This document shows positions 16,659 to 26,800 of a stretch of DNA of 64,000 nucleotides, piece by piece. The stretch lies in NCBI RefSeq assembly GCF_006440675.2, contig NZ_CP083951.1:3443501-3507500 (forward strand), read 5' to 3'. The position numbers and the translations under genes are program-made. The notes under the pieces are model-generated. The model saw nothing but the letters and a program-made list of their open reading frames with translations. It searched no databases and was not told the DNA's origin. The stretch's first letter is position 1. The number at the start of each line of letters is the position of its first letter. The stretch comes from Mesorhizobium sp. B2-8-5. Lineage in GTDB: Bacteria; Pseudomonadota; Alphaproteobacteria; Rhizobiales; Rhizobiaceae.

Positions 16659-17557
16659 CAGGAAACTCCCGAAATCTGGTGGCCGGCCCGCGTGAGCTTG
16701 TCACGCAGGGCGGCGATATGGGCGGGGCCGACCTCGCAGCAGCCGCCGACAATGCCGGCGCCGGCATCGACCCAGCCGATGGCCTGGTCGGCATAGGCTT
16801 GCGGATCGAGATCATGGCGGGCGTGCAGCACCTCGACCGTCCCGCCATGCTTCAATGCCTCGACCGAAGTGAAGCCGTTGGCATAGGCACCCACCTGTCC
16901 TTCCAGGGCAACGAGTTCGGGCAAGGCGGCGGCGATGGCTTCGGGCCGGCAGCAGTTGAGCAGCCGGGCCGCGACCGGCAGGTCGTCGAGAGCGTTGACG
17001 GCGGCAGCAATGGTTTCGCCGCTGCGCAGGCGGGGCGTGCCGTGGTCGGCCAATGTCCACGAAACCCATACGGGCTTGCCGCTTTCGGATGCCGCGGTGA
17101 CGGCCACGCGGGCCTCCTCGGCGGAAGCCATCGTCTCGCACAGGAACAGATCGACGCTGTCGGCCTGCTCGGCGACGATGCGGCGATAGATATCGAGCGT
17201 CTCTTCGAAGGAGATGGTCAGCGCCGGCGCGTAGCTTCCGAACAGAGGCGACAGGCAGCCGGCTATGGCTGCGTCGCCCGCTTCGTCGCGAGCCTGCCTC
17301 GCCAGTTCGATGCCGCGCTTCTGCAACGGCTTGAACAGATCTTCGGCGCCCTCGCGCGCCAGGCGTTCCGGCGTTGCCGAATAGGTGTTGATGGTGATGA
17401 CACGTGCGCCGGCACGGATGAATTCCGCGTGCAGGTCGCGCACCAGGTCCGGTTCGTCGATCAGCACCCTGGCCGACCACAACGGCGTCGGCTCGGACCT
17501 GCTGCGCCGAACCAGTTCCTGGCCCATGCCGCCATCGGTGAGGATGACGGAGGTCAT
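16658..17557 (-). CDS. homocysteine S-methyltransferase family protein
   Basis: Zinc-dependent methyltransferase barrel (the family of MmuM, BHMT and the MetH N-terminus). The 299-residue protein begins ILTDGGMGQEL, contains the zinc ligand region LLNCCRPEAI (Cys202/203), and ends with the GGCCEVGPAHI signature (Cys273, Cys274). The donor is not readable from sequence: glycine betaine, S-methylmethionine and others are used in the family. Its position between two FAD/GcvT demethylase genes makes a betaine-like donor attractive. Overlaps with both neighbours indicate operon translation. Confidence 0.88.
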   Translation of the reverse strand: MTSVILTDGGMGQELVRRSRSEPTPLWSARVLIDEPDLVRDLHAEFIRAGARVITINTYSATPERLAREGAEDLFKPLQKRGIELARQARDEAGDAAIAGCLSPLFGSYAPALTISFEETLDIYRRIVAEQADSVDLFLCETMASAEEARVAVTAASESGKPVWVSWTLADHGTPRLRSGETIAAAVNALDDLPVAARLLNCCRPEAIAAALPELVALEGQVGAYANGFTSVEALKHGGTVEVLHARHDLDPQAYADQAIGWVDAGAGIVGGCCEVGPAHIAALRDKLTRAGHQISGVS

Positions 17558-20007
17558 GCCCGCAACCTCTCATTCTTCGGATCCCACAGCGGCTCGTCGT
17601 TCTGGACGACGGCCTTGAAGCGATCGCCAAAAATCTCGATTTCGATGGCCGTGCCCGGTTGCGTGAGATCGGCGCGCAGCATGCCAAGCGCAATCGACTT
17701 GCCGACGCGGTGGCCCCAGCCGCCCGACGTCGTCTCGCCGACGATGCTGCCGCCGTGCCAGAGCGTCGACATATAGGGCGCGTCGCAATCGCTGGGATTT
17801 TCGACGACCAGCGTGACGAAACGCTTCGTCACGCCCTGCTGCTTTTCATTGAGCAAAGCCGCCTTGCCGCAAAAGTCGGGCTTGTCCCATTTGACGAAGC
17901 GCTCCAGGCCGCCCTGCAGGATCGAATAGTCGGTCGAGAGATCGCCCTTCCAGGCGCGGTAGCCTTTCTCCAGCCGCAGCGAATCCAGCGCATACATGCC
18001 GAAGGGTTTCAGCCCGTGCCTCTGGCCGGCGGCCCAGACGGCATCGAAGACGGCCGTCGTGTCGGCGACCTTGGTGTGGATCTCCCAGCCAAGCTCGCCG
18101 GCGAAGGAGACGCGCACCAGTTTCGCCCAGCGTCCGGCGATGGTCGTTTCCTGATGCGTCAGCCAGGGCAGCGAGAGATCCGCGTCGCAGACGTCGGCCA
18201 GGATCTTGCGCGAGTTCGGTCCGGCGAGGATCTGGGTCGAGTATTCCTCCGTCCGATCGGTCAGCGTGAAGGCTGCGTCGGCGGGCATGCGCGACTTCAG
18301 CCATTCGAAATCGTGCCACTGCGCGACCGCCGCGGTGATCAACGTCATCTGGTCCTCGCCATGGCGTAGCACCGACATTTCGGTGACGATGCGGCCCTTG
18401 TCATCGGCGAAATAGACGAGGCCGATGCGGCCAGGCTTCGGCACCAGGCCGGTGACCTGCCTTGCCAGCCAGTCAGCCGCGCCCGGACCTTCGAGGTTGA
18501 AGCGCGAGAAGCCGGGCAGGTCGAGGATGCCGGCGGCATCGCGCACCGCCAGGCATTCTTCGCGCACCGCGCGGTGCCACGGACCTTCGCGGCGGAAGGT
18601 GAGCGTGGCATCTTCCGATGTGTCGTCGCCGGGCTTCGCATACCAGGTGGCGCGCTCCCAGCCATTATAGGCGTCGAACTGGCCGCCCAGCGCCTTGATG
18701 CGCTCATGCAGCGGCGAAAGCTTGCGGTTGCGCCCCTCCGGCCAGGCATGACGCGGGAACTGGATGGCGTATTCGTTGCCATAGATTTCCATGCCCTTGG
18801 CGACGCAATAGTCGGGGGCCGAGGCAAAGCTCGTGAACCGGCGCGGATCGCAGGACCACATGTCCCATTCGGTCTGGCCCTCGGTGACCCACTCGGCCAG
18901 CACCTTGCCGGCGCCGCCGCCTTGCGCGATGCCGAAGGTGAAGACGCAGGCCTCGAAGGCATTCGGCACGCCGGGCATCGGGCCGATCAGCGGGTTGCCG
19001 TCCGGCGCGTAGGGGATCGGTCCGTTGATCACCTTGGAGAGACCAGCGGTGCCGAGGATCGGCACGCGGGCGACGGCATCGGCGAGGTAGTGCTCGAGGC
19101 GGTCTAGATCGTCCGGGAAAAGCTGGAAGGAAAAATCCTCCGGCATCGGATCGTTGTGGGCCGCCCAATGCGCCCGACAATTGCGCTCATAGGGGCCGAG
19201 ATTCATGCCGGTCTTTTCCTGGCGCAGGTAGTAGGAGGTGTCGACGTCGCGCAGCAACGGCAGTTTCTTGCCCTGTTCCTTCGACCATGCGGCGAGTTCG
19301 GGGATTTCCTCGAACAATATGTACTGATGGCTCATCACCATCATCGGCACTTCGCGGCCGAACATCTTTCCAACCTCGGCGGCGCGGTAGCCGGCCGCGT
19401 TGATGACGATCTCGCAGCGGATTTCGCCCTGTGGGGTGGTAACCACCCATTCGCCGTTCTCGCGGCGCACGCGGGTGACCGGGCAGAAGCGGATGATTTT
19501 CGCGCCCATGTCGCGCGCGCCCTTGGCGAGCGCCTGGGTCAGCTGCGCCGGGTCGATGTCGCCGTCGCTCGGATCGTAGAGCGCACCCTTCAGCTCATGC
19601 GTCTCGATGAAGGGGTAGCGGCGCTTGATCTCGTCGAGGCCGACGACGTCGATGTCCATGCCTTGGTAGCGGCCCATGCCCTTGGCGCGCTGGAATTCCT
19701 GCATGCGCTCATTGCTATGAGCAAGCCGGAGCGAGCCGGTGACATGGTAGTTCATCGGATAGTCGACCGCTTCGGCCAGACCCCGGTAAAGCTCGGTCGA
19801 ATAGCGCTGCATGTTCATCAGCGACCACGACGAGGAAAAGGTCGGCACGTTGCCGGCGGCATGCCAGGTCGAGCCGGAGGTCAGCTCGTTCTTTTCCAGA
19901 AGCACGCAATCGGTCCAGCCGGCCTTGCAGAGGTGGTAGAGCGATGAGCAGCCGACGACACCGCCCCCGATGATCACCACGCGTGCCGTGGTCGGCAAAC
20001 CCGCCAT
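17554..20007 (-). CDS. FAD-dependent dehydrogenase with GcvT-type domain (DMGDH-like), first structural gene of operon
   Basis: The 817-residue protein has a Rossmann start VVIIGGGVVGCSSLYHL, the flavin-linking GSTWHAAG motif, and a C-terminal GcvT region from about residue 430. The start at 20007 is chosen because GGAGGAA lies just upstream on its strand; the frame stays open further upstream. In the folate-site loop where T-proteins read GG..DD, this protein has KGRIVTEM, lacking both Asp residues, whereas the sister enzyme at 13033 keeps one. It may therefore handle THF differently or not at all. Likely substrate: an N-methylated amino compound. Confidence 0.86.
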   Translation of the reverse strand: MAGLPTTARVVIIGGGVVGCSSLYHLCKAGWTDCVLLEKNELTSGSTWHAAGNVPTFSSSWSLMNMQRYSTELYRGLAEAVDYPMNYHVTGSLRLAHSNERMQEFQRAKGMGRYQGMDIDVVGLDEIKRRYPFIETHELKGALYDPSDGDIDPAQLTQALAKGARDMGAKIIRFCPVTRVRRENGEWVVTTPQGEIRCEIVINAAGYRAAEVGKMFGREVPMMVMSHQYILFEEIPELAAWSKEQGKKLPLLRDVDTSYYLRQEKTGMNLGPYERNCRAHWAAHNDPMPEDFSFQLFPDDLDRLEHYLADAVARVPILGTAGLSKVINGPIPYAPDGNPLIGPMPGVPNAFEACVFTFGIAQGGGAGKVLAEWVTEGQTEWDMWSCDPRRFTSFASAPDYCVAKGMEIYGNEYAIQFPRHAWPEGRNRKLSPLHERIKALGGQFDAYNGWERATWYAKPGDDTSEDATLTFRREGPWHRAVREECLAVRDAAGILDLPGFSRFNLEGPGAADWLARQVTGLVPKPGRIGLVYFADDKGRIVTEMSVLRHGEDQMTLITAAVAQWHDFEWLKSRMPADAAFTLTDRTEEYSTQILAGPNSRKILADVCDADLSLPWLTHQETTIAGRWAKLVRVSFAGELGWEIHTKVADTTAVFDAVWAAGQRHGLKPFGMYALDSLRLEKGYRAWKGDLSTDYSILQGGLERFVKWDKPDFCGKAALLNEKQQGVTKRFVTLVVENPSDCDAPYMSTLWHGGSIVGETTSGGWGHRVGKSIALGMLRADLTQPGTAIEIEIFGDRFKAVVQNDEPLWDPKNERLRA

Positions 20008-20022
20008 GTTCTTCCTCCAACT

Positions 20023-20046
20023 CAAAGCGCGAAACGTCGCGCTTTG
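20023..20046 (-). promoter_or_regulatory. perfect hairpin in the leader of the FAD/GcvT gene
   Basis: CAAAGCGCG (20023-20031) and CGCGCTTTG (20038-20046) form a 9-bp perfect stem with a 6-base loop. It sits about 20 bases ahead of the ribosome site of the gene starting at 20007 and is not followed by a T-run. It may stabilise or attenuate the downstream message after the regulator cistron. Confidence 0.45.
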
Positions 20047-20058
20047 CTTCCTGTTGAT

Positions 20059-20103
20059 GCATGCCGTTGTCCCAAAACCGCTGGGCACTTTTGGGCGGCA
20101 TGC
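20059..20103. repeat. 45-base palindromic repeat, GCATGCC...AAAACCG...TTTT...GGCATGC (type C)
   Basis: The outer arms are GCATGCC/GGCATGC and the inner stem is CCCAAAA/TTTTGGG around the spacer CCGCTGGGCAC. It begins 5 bases after the stop of the XRE-cupin gene. A second copy with the same plan and compensated stem bases is at 45223-45276. Elements of this look are widespread in Mesorhizobium-like genomes to my recollection. It may partly terminate transcription between regulator and operon. Confidence 0.7.
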
Positions 20104-20108
20104 AATGT

Positions 20109-20696
20109 TCAATAGACAGGCGGTGAAACCACCCAAATGACGACCGCTGCCTCGACGCCAGGATTGCGCCAGCGGAACGGCTTGCCCTCGAAGCGGAACG
20201 AATCGCCTTCGCCGAGACGATGCCAGACGCCGTCGATCTCGATCTCGAACGTGCCCGACGCGATATAGCCTGCTTCTTCCGTCGGGCGGCGCGCTTCGGT
20301 CTTCAGCTCCGCGCCCGGCGCGAAGACCGAGCGCAGCATCTCGAAGCTACCGCCGAGGTCGGGCGACAGAAGCTCCTCCACCAGGCCGGATTCATTTGTG
20401 CCAAGCGAACGGCGGCTGCCGGCGCGCACGACCACGCCGCGCTCCTGCTCGACAGGGACATCATGGCTGAAGAACAGGCTGATCGGAACATCGAAGAGGC
20501 TGGCGAATGCTCTGAGGTCGCCGAGCGAAGGAACCGAGAGGCCGCGCTCGACCTGGCTGACCCAACCGACCGAACGGCCTAACTTGAGCGCGATTTCAGC
20601 AAGCGTGAGGCCGCGCACCTTGCGGAGCGCACGGATGTCGCCGGCCAGCAGCCGGTCGCCATTGTCCTGCTCCGATTTGGTCGCGGTCGGGGTCAA
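20109..20696 (-). CDS. XRE-family transcriptional regulator with C-terminal cupin domain
   Basis: Probable local regulator of the demethylation operon. Residues about 18-75 are a Cro/C1-type helix-turn-helix (IRALRKVRGLTLAEIALKLG, then SVGWVSQVERGLSVPSL). Residues about 115-190 form a small cupin with TEEAGYIASGTFEIEIDG and WHRLGEGDSFRFEGKPFRW, which probably binds a small-molecule inducer. It is 195 residues with a TTG start, because the frame is closed upstream and no early ATG exists; no good ribosome site is visible. Two 25-bp operators lie immediately upstream, so autoregulation is likely. The family also includes puuR-like regulators of amine catabolism. Confidence 0.87.
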   Translation of the reverse strand: MTPTATKSEQDNGDRLLAGDIRALRKVRGLTLAEIALKLGRSVGWVSQVERGLSVPSLGDLRAFASLFDVPISLFFSHDVPVEQERGVVVRAGSRRSLGTNESGLVEELLSPDLGGSFEMLRSVFAPGAELKTEARRPTEEAGYIASGTFEIEIDGVWHRLGEGDSFRFEGKPFRWRNPGVEAAVVIWVVSPPVY

Positions 20697-20705
20697 AGGT
20701 TGCTC

Positions 20706-20769
20706 GTGAAAAAATCTGGATAAATTTCATGAGAGGGTAAAACCATGAAAAAATCAAGGAGATTTTCAT
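20706..20769. promoter_or_regulatory. tandem 25-bp operators upstream of XRE-cupin gene
   Basis: Site 1 is 20706-20730 and site 2 is 20745-20769. Both read (G/A)TGAAAAAATC, then a short spacer, then (A/G)ATTTTCAT or AATTTCAT; site 2 is a near-perfect inverted repeat. The two copies start 39 bp apart in the same orientation, in an AT-rich island that contrasts with the surrounding GC-rich DNA. The arrangement suits cooperative binding by the dimeric XRE-cupin protein encoded 10 bp away. Confidence 0.65.
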
Positions 20770-20932
20770 AGGCCACAAGATTTGCTTGCGCGTTTTCGGC
20801 GGTTGATGCAAAGGCTCGCGCACGAGCGGCGAGTGGGGCGTCCGGTCGGGGACCAGTTTTAGCTTATAGTCTGCGGATGGTCGTTAAGGAAACCGGGTTG
20901 CGGGTTTCTGGCCATGCCGAAAGGGACGACCC

Positions 20933-21637
20933 ATGCTTGAGAAGAACATCCGGATCGCGTCGGATGCGGAGATCGTCGATGAGGCGATCATGTCGCGCCG
21001 GTCGGTGCGCGCCTTCCTGCCCGATATGGTCGATGACGACACGATCCGCGCGATCCTGGCCGTCGCCGCGCGCGCGCCGTCCGGCACCAACATGCAGCCC
21101 TGGCGCGTCTATGTGACCAAGGGCGAGGTCAAGCAGCGCATCAGCGACGCCATCCTCAATTCCGGCATCCGCGCCGAAAAGGCGGAGTGGGACGAGTACC
21201 GCTACTATCCCGACCAGTTCTTCGAACCATACCTCACGCGCCGCCGCGCCAACGGCTTCGGGCTCTATGGCGTGCTGGGCATCGGCCGCCGCGAGGTCGA
21301 CAGGATGCGCGCCCAGCACGACCGCAACTTCATCTTCTTCGACGCGCCGGTCGGCATGATCTTCACGATCGACCGGCGATTGAACCAGGGGTCGTGGATC
21401 GACTACGGCATGTTCCTGCAGAACATCATGGTGGCGGCGCGGGGCAGGGGGCTGCATACCTGCCCGCAGGCGGCCTTCGCGCCCTATCACCGCCAGATCA
21501 GGCCGGTGCTCGGTATTCCCGACGAGGAGATCGTCGTCTGCGGCATGGCGCTCGGCTATGAGGACACGTCGAAGCCCGAAAACGAGTTCCGCACCGACCG
21601 CGCGCCGCTCGAGGACTGGGTAAGCTTCGCGGAATAG
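20933..21637 (+). CDS. nitroreductase-family flavoprotein
   Basis: FMN-dependent NAD(P)H oxidoreductase of 234 residues. The N-terminal MSRRSVRAFLPDMVDDD and AARAPSGTNMQPWRVYV are the FMN-binding signature of the family, and the C-terminal IVVCGMALGYED is also conserved. An AGGGA ribosome site precedes ATG 20933. It is transcribed away from the XRE-cupin gene, with the tandem operators about 160 bp upstream of its start, so it could share that regulator. Its physiological substrate is unknown. Confidence 0.88.
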   Translation: MLEKNIRIASDAEIVDEAIMSRRSVRAFLPDMVDDDTIRAILAVAARAPSGTNMQPWRVYVTKGEVKQRISDAILNSGIRAEKAEWDEYRYYPDQFFEPYLTRRRANGFGLYGVLGIGRREVDRMRAQHDRNFIFFDAPVGMIFTIDRRLNQGSWIDYGMFLQNIMVAARGRGLHTCPQAAFAPYHRQIRPVLGIPDEEIVVCGMALGYEDTSKPENEFRTDRAPLEDWVSFAE

Positions 21638-21659
21638 TGGCGCCGAGTTTCTCGGTCGG

Positions 21660-23102
21660 CTAATCGGTGCTCATATGCGCGCCGTGCCCGCTGACATGGG
21701 CGCCGTCCTGCGGCGTCAGCCTGAGATAAGCCGACAGCGCGCAAAGCGTGATCAGCCCTTCGATGACGAACAGGATGCGATAGTCGTTGACGCTGGCCTT
21801 GCCGCCGCCGGCAAGCAGCGACAGCAGCGCAGCGGCGAGGCCGACGCTGATCGCCACCGCAAGCTGCCACAAGATATAATAGAGCGCGCTGAAGCGCGCG
21901 AGCTGCTCCGGCGCGATGTCCGAATAGGAAAGGTTGCCGGTCGAGGCCCATTGCACCGAACGGAAGACGCCGAAGGCGAAGATGTAGGCCAGGACGATCC
22001 AGGCCGGCAGGCTCTCCTGCATCAGGGCAAAGCCCGCGACCAGCAAGGCGACGATCGGCGTGTTGGTGACCAGCACGCGCCTGAAACCGAAGCGGTTCAA
22101 CAGGCGCGGCATGAAAAAGCGCATCATCAACGACCCGATCGCGGCGACGAAGGTCAGCGATCCGGCCTGCACGGCGCTCATGCCGAAGCCGAGCTGGAAC
22201 ATCAGCGGCAGCAGGAAAACCACCGAGCTCAGGCCGATCGTGTCGAGGGCGCCGCCGGTGAGGAAGGAGATGCGGAAGGTGCGGATGCGCAGCAGGTTGA
22301 GATCGAGCAGCGGGTTGCGGGCGCGCAGGCAATAGAAGGCGGCAACCGTCAGGATGACGATCGCCAGGCCAAGCTCGATGCCGATGAGACTGCTTGCGGC
22401 ATCCTTGGCGGCAAGCGAATCCATGCCGAAGACCAGCAGCCCCATGCCGCTGCCGACAAGCAGGAAGCCCGGAAAATCGAATGGGGTGCGGACCGGCTTG
22501 GTCGTCGTGGGAAACATGGAGGCGGCCAGCATCGCGGCGGTCAGCGCGATCGGGATGTTGATGTAGAAGATCCAGCGCCAGGAGACGTAAGTGGTGAGCG
22601 CGCCGCCGACGAGCGGGCCGACAAGCGGCCCGGATTGGCCGGCCAGCGAGATATACATGTTGATCTTCAGCGTGCGGTCGCGCGGGAAGCTCGACAGGAT
22701 CACGACCTGGCCAAGCGTGCCCATCAGCGCGCCGCCGCAGCCTTGCAAGGCGCGCGAGCCGACCAGCATCCAGATGTTTTCCGAAAGGCCGCACAGGGCC
22801 GAGGCGCCAGCAAAGACGAGCAGCGCGAAGCAATAGACGTTGCGCAGGCCGAAGCGGTCGGCCAACCAGCCGCCGAGCGGCATGGTGACGATGAGGCTCG
22901 CGACGTAGACCGTGATCAGCAGGCCAAGCTGGCTTGGCGGGCGATCGAGGCTCTCGCCGATGCCGGGCAGCGCGGTAACCACGACATTCTGGTCGAGGCT
23001 GGTCATGAACACGCCGCAGGCGACCGTCGCCGGCAACAGCATCGACGGACCCCCCGCCGGAGCAAAGCGGGTCGTGGCCGTCGCCGAAGTCTCAACAGTC
23101 AT
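21660..23102 (-). CDS. MFS transporter, DHA2 (EmrB/QacA) type
   Basis: Integral membrane drug:proton antiporter-like protein of 480 residues with about 14 hydrophobic segments. The DHA2 motif A loop GGWLADRFGLRNVY and the motif C-like GPLVGPLVGGALTTYVSWRWIFYINIP are present. It lies 160 bp downstream of soxG on the same strand and converges with the nitroreductase gene, separated by a small CCGAG-TTT-CTCGG hairpin. No membrane-fusion (EmrA-like) partner is adjacent. The substrate is unknown; export of a metabolite of amine catabolism is possible. Confidence 0.88.
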   Translation of the reverse strand: MTVETSATATTRFAPAGGPSMLLPATVACGVFMTSLDQNVVVTALPGIGESLDRPPSQLGLLITVYVASLIVTMPLGGWLADRFGLRNVYCFALLVFAGASALCGLSENIWMLVGSRALQGCGGALMGTLGQVVILSSFPRDRTLKINMYISLAGQSGPLVGPLVGGALTTYVSWRWIFYINIPIALTAAMLAASMFPTTTKPVRTPFDFPGFLLVGSGMGLLVFGMDSLAAKDAASSLIGIELGLAIVILTVAAFYCLRARNPLLDLNLLRIRTFRISFLTGGALDTIGLSSVVFLLPLMFQLGFGMSAVQAGSLTFVAAIGSLMMRFFMPRLLNRFGFRRVLVTNTPIVALLVAGFALMQESLPAWIVLAYIFAFGVFRSVQWASTGNLSYSDIAPEQLARFSALYYILWQLAVAISVGLAAALLSLLAGGGKASVNDYRILFVIEGLITLCALSAYLRLTPQDGAHVSGHGAHMSTD

Positions 23103-23262
23103 GGAAGAGTATGGTCGAACTGGTTGCCTGAGCGGACGTTTGCCCTGGCAAACGCCGATGATTCCTATCTATCGTCCCTGCTGGCCCAACGCTCAAGCAG
23201 CAGTTGTAATCGTCCGTAGTGCCAGATGCCGGCTGGACCATTCCTGATCTTGCCGCGCCGGG

Positions 23263-23865
23263 CTATTGCACTTCGTAACCGACCTCCTCCGAGGCGTGGC
23301 ACAAAGCCTTCCAGAACGAGCGCGCGAAAGAGCGGAAGACGTAGATGTCGAACTGGTCGGCGCCTGTGCGCTGGATCTGCGCGAAGACGTCGTGATGGTT
23401 GGTCGAACGTCCAGCGCCGAGCGGGAAGGCCGGCAAGGCGAAGTCGATGGCGAAGAATTTCGCCATCACCCATTCGGCCTTCGGGCCGGCGATGCGGATC
23501 GCGGTGCGGCCGTGCGAAAGGTCCGTCAGTGTGCCGATGGCCGGCGTGATCGATCCGGCAAAGGCCTGAGCCAGGCCTTCGGCCTCGTCCACCACGGTGA
23601 ATTTCCCCGGCGCGAAGCCGAAAACGGCGCGGGCGCCGTTGCTCGCGCCACCGCCGGCGCCGTCGGGCAGCGCGAGCCCGGTGACCTTGCGGACAATTTC
23701 GATCAGCCGCTTCTCTTCGCCCGGCCATGCGGCGAGCTGCAGGATAGAGCCCGGCCGCGTCTCAGACAGGATGACATCGACGCCATGTTCGAAATTGCCG
23801 TGCGACCCCGGATGATAGTCCGGCTCGAGCGGCGATTGGCGTTCGGGCAACTGGTGCTCAGCCAT
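23263..23865 (-). CDS. soxG: sarcosine oxidase gamma subunit
   Basis: Smallest GcvT-like subunit of heterotetrameric sarcosine oxidase, which converts sarcosine to glycine and passes the C1 unit to THF. The 200-residue protein has the gamma-type stretches ILQLAAWPGEE, FGFAPGKFTVVDEAEGL, ITDLSHGRTAIRIAGP-like sequence and a C-terminal FARSFWKAL. ATG 23865 is chosen because it overlaps the soxA stop by 8 bp, the usual arrangement; the frame is open further upstream but only as soxA shadow. Last gene of soxBDAG. Confidence 0.88.
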   Translation of the reverse strand: MAEHQLPERQSPLEPDYHPGSHGNFEHGVDVILSETRPGSILQLAAWPGEEKRLIEIVRKVTGLALPDGAGGGASNGARAVFGFAPGKFTVVDEAEGLAQAFAGSITPAIGTLTDLSHGRTAIRIAGPKAEWVMAKFFAIDFALPAFPLGAGRSTNHHDVFAQIQRTGADQFDIYVFRSFARSFWKALCHASEEVGYEVQ

Positions 23866-26800
23866 GCATGCGGCTCCCGTCCGGATCGTAGAAGTGGTTG
23901 GAGACGATCTCGATCGGCCCGAACCGGTTGCGCAGCGGATCCGAGACGAACGCGCGGGTTCCGTGACGCGCCTTGCCGCCCTTGACCAAAGCCAGCGCGA
24001 TATATTTGCCCAGCGCCGGCGAATAGCAGCAGGCGGTGATGTGACCAAGCGAGTCGTGCGGATTGGCTTCGTCCAGTTCCTCGACGATGTGTCCGCCGCC
24101 GTTGAGCGGCCGGTTGTCGAGGGCGATCAGGCCGACCAGTTCGTGCCGGTCAGGCGCGATCAGGCCTTCACGGTCCATCATGGCAGAGCCGATGAAGGGC
24201 TTCTTCTTCGACAGCATCCAGTCGAGGTGGAGATCGCGCGCGGTGGTGCGGCCGTCGATCTCGGCGCCGGTGACATGGCCCTTCTCGATGCGCATCGTGC
24301 CCAGCGCCTCGAGCCCGTAGGTGACCAGGCCGAAAGGCTTGCCGGCCTCGATCAAGGCTTCCCAGACGCGGGTGCCGTAGCCGGCGCCGGAATAGACCTC
24401 GAACGCCATTTCGCCGGAGAAGGACAGCCGGCAGATCATCACTGGGACGCCCGCGATCCGGCCGTGGACGATGCCCATGAAGGGCAGGCTGGCGTTGTCG
24501 ACGGCGGTGCCGGTGACGCAGGAGGCAAGGATGGCGCGCGCGTTCGGTCCACCGATCGCCGCGCCCGCCCATTCGTCGGTGACGGAGGTGACGGTGACCT
24601 TCAGCTCCGGCCAGATGACGTCGAGGAAATATTCCAGATGCTGCATCACCTTGCCGGCATTGGCGGTGGTGGTGGTCATCAGGAATTCCTGCTCGCCAAG
24701 CCGCCAGGTGGTGCCGTCGTCGAAGGCAAGCCCATCCTCGCGCAGCATCAGGCCGTAGCGGGCCTTGCCGACCGCGAGTGTGGAAAACATGTTGGTGTAG
24801 ACGCGGTCGAGGAACTCGGCCGCGTCGGGCCCTTGCACGGCGATCTTGCCCAGTGTCGAGACGTCGACGATGCCGGCGCTTTCGCGTGTCGCTTTCGCTT
24901 CGCGGACATAGGCCTGCTCGACCGTCTCGCCGGCAAGGCCGTAGATCATCGGGCGGTACCAGAGGCCGGCCGAATACATCCTCGCGCCATTGGCAAGGTG
25001 CCAGTCATGCATCGGCGTCAGCCGTTCGGGCTTGAGGTCGCCGAAGCGCTCGGCGGCCAAGGAGCCGATCGACACCGCCGTGTAAGGCGGGCGGAAGCGC
25101 GTCGTGCCGACTTCGGGGATCGGCTTGCCGAGCGCCTCGGCCATGATGGCAAGGCCAGGCACATTGGAGTTCTTGCCCTGGTCGGTCGCCATGCCGAGCG
25201 TGGTGTAGCGCTTCAGATGCTCGACCGAGACGAAGCCTTCGCGATGCGCCAGCCGCACGTCCTCGGCGGTCACGTCGTGCTGGAAGTCGACAAAGCTCTT
25301 GCCCTTGGCCTTGATCTCGAAGACCGGCGCCGGGTCGGGATCGCCGGGGGCCGCCTCGACGACGGGCAGGGGAGCGGATGACGCTGCACCGCCAGCCGCC
25401 TGAAGGCCGGCCGCGCGGCCTTCGGCGATGGCTTCAGCAGTCGAAAAACTGCCGGTGAAGGCGCCGGCGCCAATCCATTGCTGATTTGGCCAGCGCTGCG
25501 TCGGCTTCGGTGGCAGGAAAGCCTGCCGGGCCGGGTTCCATTCGGCCTTCGCTCCGGCCTGGCTGGCAAGATGGATGGTCGGCGACCAGCCGCCGGACAT
25601 CAGAAGGCTGTCGGCATGGATGCTGCGTTCGTCGCCGCTCAGCGCACCGCTCGTGGCGTCGAAGCGCTGCACCTTGAGGCCGGTGAGGCCCTTGCCGCCC
25701 TCGGTCGCAACCACGGCATGGCCGTCCAGCAGCTCGGCCTCGGCTTCGCTCGCCAGCCGGCGCATGTCGTTCGAGACGTCGCTTCGGACATCGACGATGG
25801 CAACGATCGCGGCGCCGGCCTTCTTCAAGGCGAGGGCCGAGCGGTAGGCGCTGTCGTTGTTGGTGAAGAGCGCGATGCGCTGTCCCGGCAGCACGCCATA
25901 TTCAACTGCGTAGCGTTCCGCCGCATGCGCCAGCATGACGCCGGGACGGTCGTTGCCCGGGAACACCAGCGGCCGCTCGAAGGAGCCGGTGGCGAGAACC
26001 ACGGTGCCTGCGCGGATCGCCCAGTAGCGCTGGCGCGGCTCACCCTTGGCGCCCACTTCCTTGTGATCGGTCACGCGTTCGAGCGCGGCCAGCGTGTTGC
26101 CGTCGTAATAACCCCACACCGTCGTGCGCGGCAAAAGGCGGACATTGTCGTTGCCTTCGAGCTGGCCAACGGTGCGCTGGGCCCAGTCGGCGGCAGGCAT
26201 GTCGTCGATGGTTTCGCCCGACCAGTTGGCGGAGCCGCCGAAGTTGGCTTCGAGATCGGCGAGGATGACGCGGGCGCCCTGGTCGGCGGCGGCTTTTGCC
26301 GCCATCAGGCCGGCCGGACCGGAGCCGACGACCAGCACGTCGCAAAAAGCGTTCATGCGCTCGTAGCGCGCCGGATCGGGCGCGGTGCCAGCCTTGCCGA
26401 GGCCGGCGGCGCGACGGATGAAATGCTCGCAGAACATCCAGAAGCGCGTGCCCTTCAGCGGGCCGATCACCGGCCCCATGAAGGTCTTGTAGTAGAAGCC
26501 GGCCGACAGGATCTTGCCGCCGAGCTGGTTGATCGCGCTTACATCCCAGGCAAGCGAAGGCGTGCGGTTCTGGCTGACGGCGACGAGACCGTCATAGATC
26601 TCGACCATGGTGGCCGGGATGTTCGGCTCGCGCACTGCGCCGCGCAGCACCGTCACCAGCGCGTTCGGCTCCTCGACGCCGGCGGCAAGCAGACCGCGCG
26701 GGCGGTGATATTTGAAGGAGCGGCCGAACAGCGTCACGCCGTTGGCGAGCAGCGCCGAGGCCAGCGTGTCGCCGGCATGGCCGGTGTAAGGCGCGCCGTC

